NCBI RefSeq assembly: GCF_004404055.1 | Contig: NZ_SOHK01000012.1 | Location: forward strand, 234,454 to 298,453 | Reading direction: 5' to 3' | DNA: 64,000 nucleotides | DNA from: Cryobacterium ruanii | GTDB lineage: Bacteria > Actinomycetota > Actinomycetes > Actinomycetales > Microbacteriaceae | In this document: positions 19,071 to 27,904 of the stretch, one piece after another | Numbering within the stretch: the stretch's first letter is position 1 | Layout of the letters: the number at the start of each line of letters is the position of its first letter | Translations under genes and position numbers: made by a program | Notes under the pieces: model-generated | What the model saw: only the letters and a program-made list of their open reading frames with translations | What the model was told of the DNA's origin: nothing | The model's database searches: none

Positions 19071-20324
19071 ATGTCTCTAGGGTTACCCGGCCATCTGGTC
19101 CAGCTGACGCTCGCGCGCGCCCTCGCGCGGGCCGCGCACTGGTTTGCGCTGACCTGTCTTATGGCGGGAGCCGTGTCGGTCTCCATCCTCAGCCTGAGCA
19201 GCCCCGAACTCTGGATCACCGTGGTGGTCGTGGTCGCCATGGGCGCCCTGCTCGTACTCTTCACCCGGCACCGCCGAATCGGGTTCGCCGTCGCCTATCT
19301 CCTCGTCGGAACCCTCAGCGTTTACATCTTCACCGTGACCGTGCTCGGCGTTCCCGACGTATTCCCTGCATCGAATATGTTCCTCGTCGCCCTGCCCAAG
19401 ATGGCTCTCGTCATGGTTGGTGGCGCCGGATCAACCGCCCTCGCCGGCGTGCTCTGGAGCACCGCCGCCTTTCTCCTGGCCGAATCCGCCGCCTTTCTCG
19501 CCATCCTCGGCACCGAAGTGCCCTACCGCCCCGATCTGTTCACCCTCTCGACCTACGTCGTTCTCGTTGGAGTCATAGTGCTCGCCGGAATCGACCGCCG
19601 CGCGAGCAACGCCGCCCAACCCGCCATCCACCGCGCCGTGCAGGACGGCGCCAACCGGCAGCTCCGCGACGCCCTCGACACCCGCGCCATCGCCCTGCTC
19701 AACGACACCACCGTTGCCCAGCTGGTCGCGCTCTCCCTCGCCGAACCCGGCGCTCTCTCGCCGGGCCTCCAGACGAGCCTCCGAGACACCCTCAGCACCC
19801 TGCACGACACCAACTGGCTCACCGATATCGACGCCCGCAGCAACACCGGCCCACAACCTACCCTGGCCGAAAAAGCGCAAACCGAAACGGCCCAAGCGCA
19901 AACCGAACAGCCCCCCAGCCAGGCGTGGCTCTCCAGCGCCGTGCACACTGCCATCGAACGGTGCAGCGAGCGCGGGCTGAAAATCGAGGTCACCGGCGAC
20001 CGCGATGCCCTCGCCCGCCTCGACGCCGGCAGCGATCGCGACGTCGGTCTCGCCGTGCAGCAGTGCCTCGTCAACGTCATCCTGCACTCCGGAATCGCCT
20101 CGGCCGAGGTCGCCATCGAGCAAGACCTGACCACAATCTCACTCCTCATAACGGATGCTGGCCGCGGCTTCACCGAATCCGAATCCGCCTCCGACCGCCT
20201 CGGTCTGCGGCAGTCCGTGCGGCGCCGCATTGAACAGCTCGGCGGATCCGTACTGATCTGGAGCCGCCCCGGCGCCGGAACCAGCGTGCGCCTCACCGTC
20301 CCCGCCGCGCAGAAGAACGCATGA
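19071..20324 (+). CDS. Membrane histidine-kinase-like protein lacking the phospho-acceptor histidine
   Basis: 417 residues: about six membrane helices (residues 20-180), a dimerisation helix, then a HATPase domain with N box (QQCLVNVILHSG), G1 (ITDAGRGF) and G2 (DRLGLRQSV). The position corresponding to the acceptor histidine of the related kinase at 23216 (LVHDSVLSTLL) is Asn 211 here (ALLNDTTVAQLV), so autophosphorylation at the usual site is unlikely. The next gene overlaps by four bases. Together the two genes resemble the two halves of the fused protein at 23216-25501, which suggests they work as a complex. Confidence 0.75.
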   Translation: MSLGLPGHLVQLTLARALARAAHWFALTCLMAGAVSVSILSLSSPELWITVVVVVAMGALLVLFTRHRRIGFAVAYLLVGTLSVYIFTVTVLGVPDVFPASNMFLVALPKMALVMVGGAGSTALAGVLWSTAAFLLAESAAFLAILGTEVPYRPDLFTLSTYVVLVGVIVLAGIDRRASNAAQPAIHRAVQDGANRQLRDALDTRAIALLNDTTVAQLVALSLAEPGALSPGLQTSLRDTLSTLHDTNWLTDIDARSNTGPQPTLAEKAQTETAQAQTEQPPSQAWLSSAVHTAIERCSERGLKIEVTGDRDALARLDAGSDRDVGLAVQQCLVNVILHSGIASAEVAIEQDLTTISLLITDAGRGFTESESASDRLGLRQSVRRRIEQLGGSVLIWSRPGAGTSVRLTVPAAQKNA

Positions 20325-21736
20325 CCCGCGCCACGCCCACCCCGCGCCGGCCGCGCGCGCCGGCATCCGCTTCGCAGCAGCGCCTCGACCCGATCGGGGG
20401 CCTCGCTGCCTGGCCCCTCGCCCCGGTTGTCGCCGTCATCGTCGTGACCTATGCCGTGGTCGCGACAATCAGCCGCACGCACGAGATCCAGACCAGAGAG
20501 TTCGCTGCGGCCGCCGTCGCCGTGCTCATCATCGCCGCCGCCGTGCTGGTCTGGTCGGCGCGGCCCGACCTGGCGCCCTTCACCCGCGCCCGGGCCGTCG
20601 TGATCGTGGCGCTCGGCCTTGCGGCGCACCTGCTCGCCGCGGCGAGCACCTGGCAGTTCAACGGCATGATCCAGGACGATTTCGCCCCGATCGGCCTCGG
20701 CCTGCTGCTTCTCGCCCTCGCGCCGTTCCGGCCGTTCAAAGAGATCCTCGTGCTCGGCAGCGCCTCAGCGCTGGCAGTCGGCATCACCGCCCTCGTTCAG
20801 TCGCCGTACCTCAGCATTCAGACCCCGCCCGCGCTGTTCGCGATCATCGCCATGACCCAGGTGCTCGCCCCCACCCTCGGCGCCGCCGCGTATTCTCGAC
20901 AGGTCGTCAATTCCATTCACCGCTGGCAAACGGATGCCCGCCGCGCCATCCGCGCGCGCACCGAGGAGGATCGCGGCCTCCTCGCCAGTGAGGTCGTCGA
21001 ACAGCGCCTACGAAACCTCGGTGCCGATGTGCTGCCGTTCCTGGCCGACGTGCTCGAGCGGCAATCCCTCACCGCCGCGGACATCAAACGCGCGCGCTCC
21101 CTCGCCTTCCAGGTGCGCCGGGTGCTCGTCGCCGAGGTCGACCACACCTGGCTTGATGACCTCATCGACCGCGAACGCATCAATCTCACTGCGCGCGGCC
21201 TCACCCCGCTCTGTGTCGTCGCCGACCCCGAGCGTCGCGCCACCGGCTTCGACTCCGACCAGCGCGCGGCCGTCGGCGCAATGATCGTGGCCCTCTGCCG
21301 GCTCACGGGCTTCGACCCCACGAGCCTCGTCGTGCAGATCGACGGATCCGGCGCCGCCCCCGCCGACACCGACCAGATCACCCAGGCCTTCGGTCACCGC
21401 AGCGCCCGACCCACCCCGGCCACCGACACCACGACCCTCGCCATCGTCACCGCTGAGGAGCAGCAGGCCGCCGCCCAGGCCAGGGCCCAGGCCCGCGCGC
21501 AGGCCCAGGTGTACGCCGCGACAGGATCGAGAACGCACACGTCAAGCTCCAAAACCATCGACACCATCACCATCCAGGCCGGCATCTCCCTGCCGCCGTT
21601 CCAGCGGCGCCGCGCCCTGCGCCCCTATCTCAGCGTGCTGCGGGCGGTGTTCACCCGGGTGCGCGTGGCGAGTCGGCATCCGCTGCTCACGCTAGAATTT
21701 GAGGCTGAACGCTTCCAGACCAAAGGCACCCGATAA
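20321..21736 (+). CDS. Membrane protein, partner of the kinase-like gene upstream
   Basis: 471 residues. Five to six membrane helices (about 30-200) are followed by a cytoplasmic domain of unknown family (LRNLGADVLPFLADVLERQSLT, then VRRVLVAEVDHTWLDDLI). This layout matches the C-terminal half of the 761-residue kinase at 23216, which has a second membrane bundle followed by LRDAIRARCLFVEPLIGATW. An Ala/Gln-rich linker lies near residues 385-400. It overlaps the upstream gene by ATGA and the downstream tdk by one base. No enzymatic motif is visible. Confidence 0.65.
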   Translation: MTRATPTPRRPRAPASASQQRLDPIGGLAAWPLAPVVAVIVVTYAVVATISRTHEIQTREFAAAAVAVLIIAAAVLVWSARPDLAPFTRARAVVIVALGLAAHLLAAASTWQFNGMIQDDFAPIGLGLLLLALAPFRPFKEILVLGSASALAVGITALVQSPYLSIQTPPALFAIIAMTQVLAPTLGAAAYSRQVVNSIHRWQTDARRAIRARTEEDRGLLASEVVEQRLRNLGADVLPFLADVLERQSLTAADIKRARSLAFQVRRVLVAEVDHTWLDDLIDRERINLTARGLTPLCVVADPERRATGFDSDQRAAVGAMIVALCRLTGFDPTSLVVQIDGSGAAPADTDQITQAFGHRSARPTPATDTTTLAIVTAEEQQAAAQARAQARAQAQVYAATGSRTHTSSSKTIDTITIQAGISLPPFQRRRALRPYLSVLRAVFTRVRVASRHPLLTLEFEAERFQTKGTR

Positions 21737-22365
21737 TGGCCAAACTGTACTTTCGCTACGGCGCCATGAACAGCGGCAAGAGCACGTCCATGCTGCAGGC
21801 GGCCTATAACTATGAGGAACGCGGGCACCACGTGCTGCTCGCCAAACCGTCGGTCGATACCAAGGGCGACCGCGGCGTTCTTTCCCGCCTCGGCGTCACC
21901 AGGGCCGTTGATTTTCTGCTCACCCCCGAAACGGATGCCTACGCCCTGTTTCAGCAGCACCGCACGCAGGTGCTGCAGCAGTTCGGCCGTGATGTCAGCG
22001 CCCTGTTGCTCGACGAAGCCCAGTTTCTGACCGAAACCCAGGTCGACGACCTGCTGCGCATCGCGATTCTCGAGAACGTGCCCGTGTTGGCCTACGGCAT
22101 TCGCACGGACTTTCAAACCGTCGCCTTTCCCGGCAGCCGCCGCCTGCTCGAGGTGGCCCACAGCCTGGAAGAACTCAAGACGATCTGCCGCTGCGGGCGT
22201 AAGGCCGTGTTCAACGGGCGCCAAATCGACGGCGTCTACGTTTTCGACGGCGACCAGGTGGCCATCGACGGCGAACAGGTCACCTACGAATCGCTCTGCG
22301 GCAGCTGCTACCTCGAGGAGAGCCACGGCGTGCTCAACAACCGCAGCCGCCCGGCACCCCGTTAG
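21736..22365 (+). CDS. tdk: Thymidine kinase
   Basis: Salvage enzyme phosphorylating thymidine to dTMP; bacterial type II family. The P loop is FRYGAMNSGKST (GAMNSGKS at 9-16). The Walker B-like segment is ALLLDEAQFL. The lid and substrate segment is LAYGIRTDFQTVAFPGS. Zinc-binding cysteines appear as CRCG and CGSC. The length of 209 residues is normal. The ATG shares its A with the stop of the upstream membrane gene, so it is translated in the same transcript although metabolically unrelated. Confidence 0.95.
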   Translation: MAKLYFRYGAMNSGKSTSMLQAAYNYEERGHHVLLAKPSVDTKGDRGVLSRLGVTRAVDFLLTPETDAYALFQQHRTQVLQQFGRDVSALLLDEAQFLTETQVDDLLRIAILENVPVLAYGIRTDFQTVAFPGSRRLLEVAHSLEELKTICRCGRKAVFNGRQIDGVYVFDGDQVAIDGEQVTYESLCGSCYLEESHGVLNNRSRPAPR

Positions 22366-22562
22366 ACCGCTTCGGGCGGGGCGCTCGTGTTCGCGTCGGG
22401 CGCCCCGGCGTTCCCCTGCTGGCGTTCCCCTCCTCCACCATAAAAAGATCGAGCGGAATGATAAAGCCACCATTTCTGAGGGCGCTCGTACAGGGGCCAA
22501 CGCGCGCTCCAACCCAGAACGGGGCAACGGCGAATCCGAGCTAGCACATTAGGGTAAAACCC

Positions 22563-23216
22563 ATGTACCGCTATCGAGTGGCTCTCATCGACGATCACGA
22601 GATCGTCGCTCGCGGCTTCGCTGAACTGTTCTCCACCATCCCCGAAATCGACGTCGCCGCCACGGTCGCCACGGTCACCGAACTGCTCGAGGCCACACCG
22701 CACGGCACCCGCATCGACCTTGTCATCCTCGACCTGCGGCTCTCCGATGGCTCCACCGTTACGAGCAACGTCGACCGTCTCCGCGCCCGCGGTGCGGCCG
22801 TGCTCGCTTTCACCGGGGGAGACGATGCGCAACTCATGCGCGCCGCCGCCCACGCCGGCGTGCTCGGTGTCGTACGCAAATCCGAACCCACCGCCGTGCT
22901 GCTTGACGCCATCACGCGGGCTGCGCGCGGCGAAACCATCGCCTCCACCGACTGGGCGGCCGCCCTTGACGGTGACCCCGACCTCGCCGACGCCGGGCTC
23001 AGCCCGCGGGAACGCGAGGTGCTCTCGCTCTACGCGGCGGGCGCGAAAGCACCCCTCGTCGCCTCCCGCACCGCGCTCTCCGAGGCCACCGTGATCGACT
23101 ACATTCGCCGCGTGCGTTCCAAATACGAGCGCGTCGGCCGACCCGCCAACACCAAGATCGACCTGTACAAGCGCGCCCTGGAAGACGGCATCCTGCCCAG
23201 CCCCGGCCACTCCTAG
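22563..23216 (+). CDS. NarL/LuxR-type response regulator
   Basis: 217 residues. The receiver has D10, D11, the phospho-acceptor D57 in LVILDLRLSDGS, and K106 in VVRKSEP. The C-terminal LuxR-type helix-turn-helix is LSPREREVLSLYAAGAKAPLVASRTALSEATVIDYI. It overlaps the downstream sensor kinase by one base (TAGTG), so the two form a two-component pair. The tdk stop lies about 200 bases upstream. Confidence 0.92.
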   Translation: MYRYRVALIDDHEIVARGFAELFSTIPEIDVAATVATVTELLEATPHGTRIDLVILDLRLSDGSTVTSNVDRLRARGAAVLAFTGGDDAQLMRAAAHAGVLGVVRKSEPTAVLLDAITRAARGETIASTDWAAALDGDPDLADAGLSPREREVLSLYAAGAKAPLVASRTALSEATVIDYIRRVRSKYERVGRPANTKIDLYKRALEDGILPSPGHS

Positions 23217-25501
23217 TGCCGCCCCGCCGCGCGGCCAGCAACCGCGACGACGTCTCGGCCACCGAGCGCCTCGCCCGCATGCTCTACCTCGGGGTCGGCG
23301 CCACGGCCCTGCTCTTCGGTGCGCTGTCCCTCGACGCTTTCCTGCGACAGGTTGAACCCGACCTGCCGCTCGCCTCTGCCGGTGGCTGGATTTTTATCGT
23401 GGGGCTGCCGTCGACCCTCGGGTTTCTCTCGCACGTGGTGCCGCTGCGCGTGCTGCGACGCATCGCCATCTCGGAAGCCTTCACGTTTCCGTGCATCCTC
23501 GGCTGGTGGTTGATCATGAGGTTTGAGCCGCTGCCGAAAGGCGACGACGTACCCTGGGTGCTCATGCTCTCGGCAATCCCGACGGTCACCATCGCCATCT
23601 TTGCGAGTCCGTGGACCGCGCGCACCTATGCCGTCCTCGCGTCCATCGCGAGCGGGATCATCCGCGCCGCGACCTCGGCCGAACCTCAGCCCGTGCTCGT
23701 CGGCGTGCAGGACGCCCTCTACACGCTGTTGCTCTCGAGTGTTCTGGTGGCGCTGACCCTGACCATCCGGCGCAGCGCCGCCCGGGTCGACCGCGAGGAG
23801 CACATTCGGCGGGCCGCCGAATCCGAACAGGCCGCCCGCGCCGCCCGACGTGCTGAACGCCGCACCATCAACGCCCTCGTGCACGACAGCGTGCTCTCCA
23901 CCCTGCTCATGGCGGGCTTGAACCGTGCCTCACCCATCGTCATCGCGCGCCAGGCGCGGTCAACGCTCGACCAGCTCGATGCCCTCGGCACGCACAGTCG
24001 GCCGTCCGCAGTGAGCGGGGCCGACTTCGCCGACCGGTTGCGTCGACAGTGCGAACAGCTGGCAGCACACGTGCACGTCACGATCCTGCAGAACGACCTC
24101 CGATCGATCCCGGCCCCGGTCATGCTCGCGCTGCTCGGCGCCGCCGGTGAAGCACTGCGCAACTCGGTCGCCGCAGCCGGGGCCGGCCACCCGCACGCGG
24201 TGCACCGTCGCGTCTCGCTCAGCACCGACGAAGGCACGATCCACCTCGCCGTCACCGACGACGGCGTGGGCTTCGACCCCGCAACGGTGGCCGACCACCG
24301 GCTGGGAATAGCCGAGAGCATAGTCGGCCGCATGGAACGCGTGCCCGGCGGCAGCGCCGTCATCACGAGCCGGCCCGGGCACGGAACCTCGGTCGACCTG
24401 TTCTGGGTTCGGCCGGCTATCGCCACCGAGCCGGCCCCGGCAGCAGGGACCACACTCGCCGAGATTCCCGGGGCTGCGTCGCGCCCGCTGTCGTTCTCCG
24501 CGTCCCTCGGCTTGTCGGTGCACACGGCCCGAGGCATGGTCGTGCTCTTCATCGTCGTGCACGCGGTGCTCGCGGCCGCCAACTCCGATCGCGTCACGCT
24601 GATGCCGCTGGGCATCTTTGCCTTCCTCGTGCTGTCGACCGCAGCGATTCTGGTCACCGGCGACGCCGCCGACCCGATGCCGCTCACCCGCACGGTGAGT
24701 GTGCTCCTGCTCGCTGCGGTCGCCGCGACGCTCATGTACTTTCACATTCCGGGCGGGAACGTCGGCCCCTTCGCCCACTGGCACCTGGGCGCTATCACGC
24801 TGCTACTCATCGTTCTGGTGGCCCGCGGACGCACCGCCTGGGCCTGGGCCGGCTACGCCCTGATGGCGGTGGTCTCCGTCTTCTGGGCCCTGCAGGTCGG
24901 CCTTACCATCGGTGACGGCCTGCTGCTGGTGAGCCGCCACGCCGGCACCCTCCTGGCCGGAACCCTGTTCTCCGTGGGCCTGCGGCATTCATCGCGCAAC
25001 CTCGACGACCTGTATCGCGATCGGTCACGGCGGCAAGCTTTCCTGGCCCAAACCGGTGCGACCGCCTCTGAACGACAGGCACAGGTTGCCCGGCTGAACG
25101 CCATGGCGCGGCCCTCACTGGAACGCCTCACCCGCCCAGACGCCATGACCGAATTTCAGCGCGACGAACTCTTGCTGGTCGAGGCAAGCCTGCGCGATGC
25201 CATCCGGGCGCGCTGCCTGTTTGTCGAACCCCTCATCGGAGCCACCTGGGCGGCACGATCGCGCGGGGTGCAGGTGGTGCTGCTCGACGACAGCGGCGAC
25301 CAACAGCCGGCATCCGTTGTGCGTACGGCGGCGATCGTCGGCGACGAGCTTGATCGTCTCACCCACGGCCGACTCACGGTGCGGGTGCTGCCGCCCGGGC
25401 GCCCCGAGTTCGCCACGATCATGGTGGAGACCGTCGTGAACGACGCCACCGAGAGCCGCCTGCTGCTGATCGCCCGTGACGGAACAGTGCGGGAGGCGTA
25501 G
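23216..25501 (+). CDS. Large sensor histidine kinase with a second membrane domain
   Basis: 761 residues, translationally coupled to the NarL-type regulator. Six or so membrane helices (about 20-190) precede the dimerisation helix with acceptor H223 in ALVHDSVLSTLL. The HATPase domain shows N box (GAAGEALRNSVAA), G1 (VTDDGVGFDP) and G2 (HRLGIAESIV). It does not end there: a second bundle of about five helices (roughly 440-585) and a soluble domain of about 170 residues follow. The extra half is similar in layout and in several positions to the separate protein at 20321-21736. The GTG start is fixed by the overlap. Confidence 0.85.
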   Translation: MPPRRAASNRDDVSATERLARMLYLGVGATALLFGALSLDAFLRQVEPDLPLASAGGWIFIVGLPSTLGFLSHVVPLRVLRRIAISEAFTFPCILGWWLIMRFEPLPKGDDVPWVLMLSAIPTVTIAIFASPWTARTYAVLASIASGIIRAATSAEPQPVLVGVQDALYTLLLSSVLVALTLTIRRSAARVDREEHIRRAAESEQAARAARRAERRTINALVHDSVLSTLLMAGLNRASPIVIARQARSTLDQLDALGTHSRPSAVSGADFADRLRRQCEQLAAHVHVTILQNDLRSIPAPVMLALLGAAGEALRNSVAAAGAGHPHAVHRRVSLSTDEGTIHLAVTDDGVGFDPATVADHRLGIAESIVGRMERVPGGSAVITSRPGHGTSVDLFWVRPAIATEPAPAAGTTLAEIPGAASRPLSFSASLGLSVHTARGMVVLFIVVHAVLAAANSDRVTLMPLGIFAFLVLSTAAILVTGDAADPMPLTRTVSVLLLAAVAATLMYFHIPGGNVGPFAHWHLGAITLLLIVLVARGRTAWAWAGYALMAVVSVFWALQVGLTIGDGLLLVSRHAGTLLAGTLFSVGLRHSSRNLDDLYRDRSRRQAFLAQTGATASERQAQVARLNAMARPSLERLTRPDAMTEFQRDELLLVEASLRDAIRARCLFVEPLIGATWAARSRGVQVVLLDDSGDQQPASVVRTAAIVGDELDRLTHGRLTVRVLPPGRPEFATIMVETVVNDATESRLLLIARDGTVREA

Positions 25502-25692
25502 ACGAGTCGTTGCAACAAATCACCCCCACTTCGGGAGGGTTAAAAATGAATTACTGGGGTCGAATGCAAATCCGTCTATGTATTGCACCAGATCGCCGCT
25601 ACCGTAGAGGGTACCGAGGTATTTCATGAAGATGTGCCGGGAAGCGTTGAAATCGGCGCCGCAAACCATCAACACCCAGGGGGAACCTCACC

Positions 25693-26220
25693 ATGTTCAA
25701 GAAAAGCCTAGCCACGGCCGCAATTGCCGTCATCGCCGTTTTCGCCCTCGCACCGGCCGCCAACGCCGTCGACTACGTCTCAGACGCCAAGGTGAGCATC
25801 GTCTCCGCTCCCGTCGCCGGTGGAACTGCCGTCGTCGGCTTCGCAGCGAGCGCCTTCGCTAGCGGGGAGAGCGTCACTTACACGGTGTCGGGATCGCACG
25901 CCGCCGTACTGACCGTCATCAAGACCGCTGTCACTTCGTCTCTCACCAAGCAGGCTGCGGTTGACGGTTCCTCGTCGGTCAATGTCGCTATTCCGAGCAA
26001 CGCAACCGGCGACTACACCGTCCTGGCCAAGTCCGCGACCAAGTCCTACACGGCAAACCTCGACATCGTCGCTGCCGACGCCGGAACCAGCACGGGCCTC
26101 CCGTCCACCGGCTACAACGTCCCGGTCCTCGTCATCTGGGGTGCCGCTGGCATCCTCGTGCTCGGTGTCGCCCTCGTGCTCGTGCGCATCTCGGTTCGCC
26201 GCCAGCGGGCCAACGCGTAA
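25693..26220 (+). CDS. Secreted LPxTG-anchored surface protein
   Basis: 175 residues. A signal peptide (FKKSLATAAIAVIAVFALAPAANA) precedes a beta-rich Ser/Thr/Val domain of about 105 residues. The sortase signal is LPSTG, followed by a hydrophobic helix and RRQRANA tail. Sortase would cleave between Thr and Gly and attach the protein to the wall. AGGGGGA precedes the ATG. It is paralogous to the protein at 31204-31725. A strong intrinsic terminator follows the gene. No sortase gene is in the window. Confidence 0.85.
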   Translation: MFKKSLATAAIAVIAVFALAPAANAVDYVSDAKVSIVSAPVAGGTAVVGFAASAFASGESVTYTVSGSHAAVLTVIKTAVTSSLTKQAAVDGSSSVNVAIPSNATGDYTVLAKSATKSYTANLDIVAADAGTSTGLPSTGYNVPVLVIWGAAGILVLGVALVLVRISVRRQRANA

Positions 26221-26251
26221 CCAGCTTCACCGAGCAGCTTCGGCCGCTTAC

Positions 26252-26290
26252 CAAAACGCCCCGACAGGCTCTGGTGTCGGGGCGTTTTGT
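26252..26290 (+). terminator. Intrinsic terminator after the LPxTG gene
   Basis: AAAACGCCCCGACA (26253-26266) pairs perfectly with TGTCGGGGCGTTTT (26275-26288) around an eight-base loop, and the stem ends in a T run. The A run on the other side would let it work on the minus strand too, although no minus-strand gene ends close by. Confidence 0.92.
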
Positions 26291-26414
26291 TGTGCCGCCA
26301 CGTTGAAGGACGGAGGCTGCGCCGCCCGGCTCCAACACCGCCAGCGCGCTGGCACCGCCGCGCGCTGGCACCGCCCTGCGCCGACCAGCCCTGCGCCGAC
26401 CAGCCGCGCGCTGC

Positions 26415-26723
26415 TTACAGAGCCGTCTGCGGTGGTTCGGCCACCACCTGCAGCCCGGTGGCCGAGTTCGCGGAGACCAACAGGGCTTCGACCCAGTCCC
26501 GGTTCAGCGCCGGCACCTTGCTGCCGAAATACTTGTAGGCCAGCGCGATGCCGGGGTGAATCCAGACCGTGCTGCGACCCCCACCGGTGAGCGAGTCGTC
26601 ACGCCAGGAGAAGTAGAACGATTCGCCGCGGCGCAGCTTGGCGCCGATCACGAGCTGGATATGGGCCAGAACGCGGTCATCGAAATCGGCCGTCAGGTAG
26701 GAATCGTAGGTTAGCTTGCCCAT
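26415..26723 (-). CDS. Small conserved protein, DUF7882-like
   Basis: 102 residues (MGKLTYDSYLTADFDDRVLAH, then SFYFSWRDDSLTGGGRSTVW and HPGIALAYKYFGSK). I recognise this as a small protein common in Microbacteriaceae, sometimes mislabelled as a DNA-ligase-related protein; the current family name is from memory. No enzymatic motif or signal peptide is visible. The role is unknown. It stands alone between the LPxTG gene and the CPBP protease. Confidence 0.75.
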   Translation of the reverse strand: MGKLTYDSYLTADFDDRVLAHIQLVIGAKLRRGESFYFSWRDDSLTGGGRSTVWIHPGIALAYKYFGSKVPALNRDWVEALLVSANSATGLQVVAEPPQTAL

Positions 26724-26920
26724 ATTCTGACCTCATCATTTGCAAGATGCTGCGACGAGCGGTTGGGCTGTATCGCAGGATTTCTTGGGTGTTTCTCGTT
26801 CGTTATGTGAGCGGTTAAGTGCTGGTCGTGCCGATACTACTGAACCGATCAGGTCAACCCCTAGCCCGGCTAGCTGTGTGGCAACCCCAGTGCGGGGGTG
26901 GCCGGTTCAGGCCCGGACGG

Positions 26921-27754
26921 CTACAGCAGCGCCGGCACGATGGCGAGGGCGTTAAACGTCACGTGCGCAATGATCGCTCCGCCGATTCGGCCGGTGGCCA
27001 GCGACAGCCAGGCTACGGCTAACCCGAAGCTCAGGGTCGAACTCCAGACCACCGCAACGGTGGCCGCGCTGCCCAGGTCGATGCTCACGAGGTGCATGAG
27101 CGCAAAGGTCAGCCCGCTCACACCGACGGCGATCATGGCCGCCAGGTGCCCGCCCGTTCGGCCGTGCGGTACGTGAGACCGGTACATTCGCGACATGTCG
27201 GGCTGAAGTGGCGTCGAGCCCGGTCTGTCGTGAAATTTACCGATCGAAGGTGCGCGAGCACCAGACACTTCGCTGTAGATGGCCCGCAGCACGAGCCCTC
27301 GAAAGAAGACCTCCTCGATGACGGGTGCGAGCAGCACGGGCGCGAGTAGCGTTCCAAACAGCCACCAGGCGTCGTAGACCGTCTCGCCGAAGCGCACGCC
27401 GGCCGAGCCCACGCTGCCATATCCCCAGATCTCGATGAGACTTGCCACGGTGCGAGCCAGGAGCCCCACCCCGAGACCCCAGATCAGGTCGATTGGCCGC
27501 ACCGACAACCGCAGGTACCGCACCCACCGTGCCGCGCCCCGACGCCCGACCGCCGCCACGACGGCGCCGAGCAGGGGCACCCACACGCACAGGTAGCCCA
27601 GCAGCAGGGCCAACCGGCTGTCAGCGAATGCGGTCGACCCCACGATGACGATGAGCACGATCGCAAGTACGAGGCCGACTGCGGCGGGCGCGAGCGCCGA
27701 CCCGAAAAGTGGTCGGGCCTTCATTCGACCCGTCGACACGGCAGTGATACCCAT
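26921..27754 (-). CDS. CPBP-family intramembrane metalloprotease-like protein
   Basis: 277 residues with about eight hydrophobic segments. The family motifs are present: EEVFFRG (E147, E148, R152), a histidine in TFALMHL and HVTFN near the C-terminus. A polar loop of about 40 residues between motifs 1 and 2 is unusual. CPBP proteins include CAAX-type prenyl proteases and bacteriocin-immunity proteins, so the substrate is unknown. It is transcribed away from the BY-kinase gene. Start MGITAV, or Met 11, is possible. Confidence 0.85.
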   Translation of the reverse strand: MGITAVSTGRMKARPLFGSALAPAAVGLVLAIVLIVIVGSTAFADSRLALLLGYLCVWVPLLGAVVAAVGRRGAARWVRYLRLSVRPIDLIWGLGVGLLARTVASLIEIWGYGSVGSAGVRFGETVYDAWWLFGTLLAPVLLAPVIEEVFFRGLVLRAIYSEVSGARAPSIGKFHDRPGSTPLQPDMSRMYRSHVPHGRTGGHLAAMIAVGVSGLTFALMHLVSIDLGSAATVAVVWSSTLSFGLAVAWLSLATGRIGGAIIAHVTFNALAIVPALL

Positions 27755-27904
27755 ATGCCCAAACTACCCGTCGTCGGTAAGCGGTCGGAGTGCGGGGCTA
27801 AAGTTCGATATCCTCAGACGAGGGTAGCCGCATGATTGTGCGGTGCAACACGCACTGCATGCCGGCTAATATTCCCGCAGAACACCTGAGGGGAACGCTG
27901 TCGT

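Noticed and set aside
25502..25560. Possible weak terminator after the large sensor kinase
   Set aside because: CCCCCACTTCGGGAGGG forms at best a short imperfect stem, so I did not annotate it.
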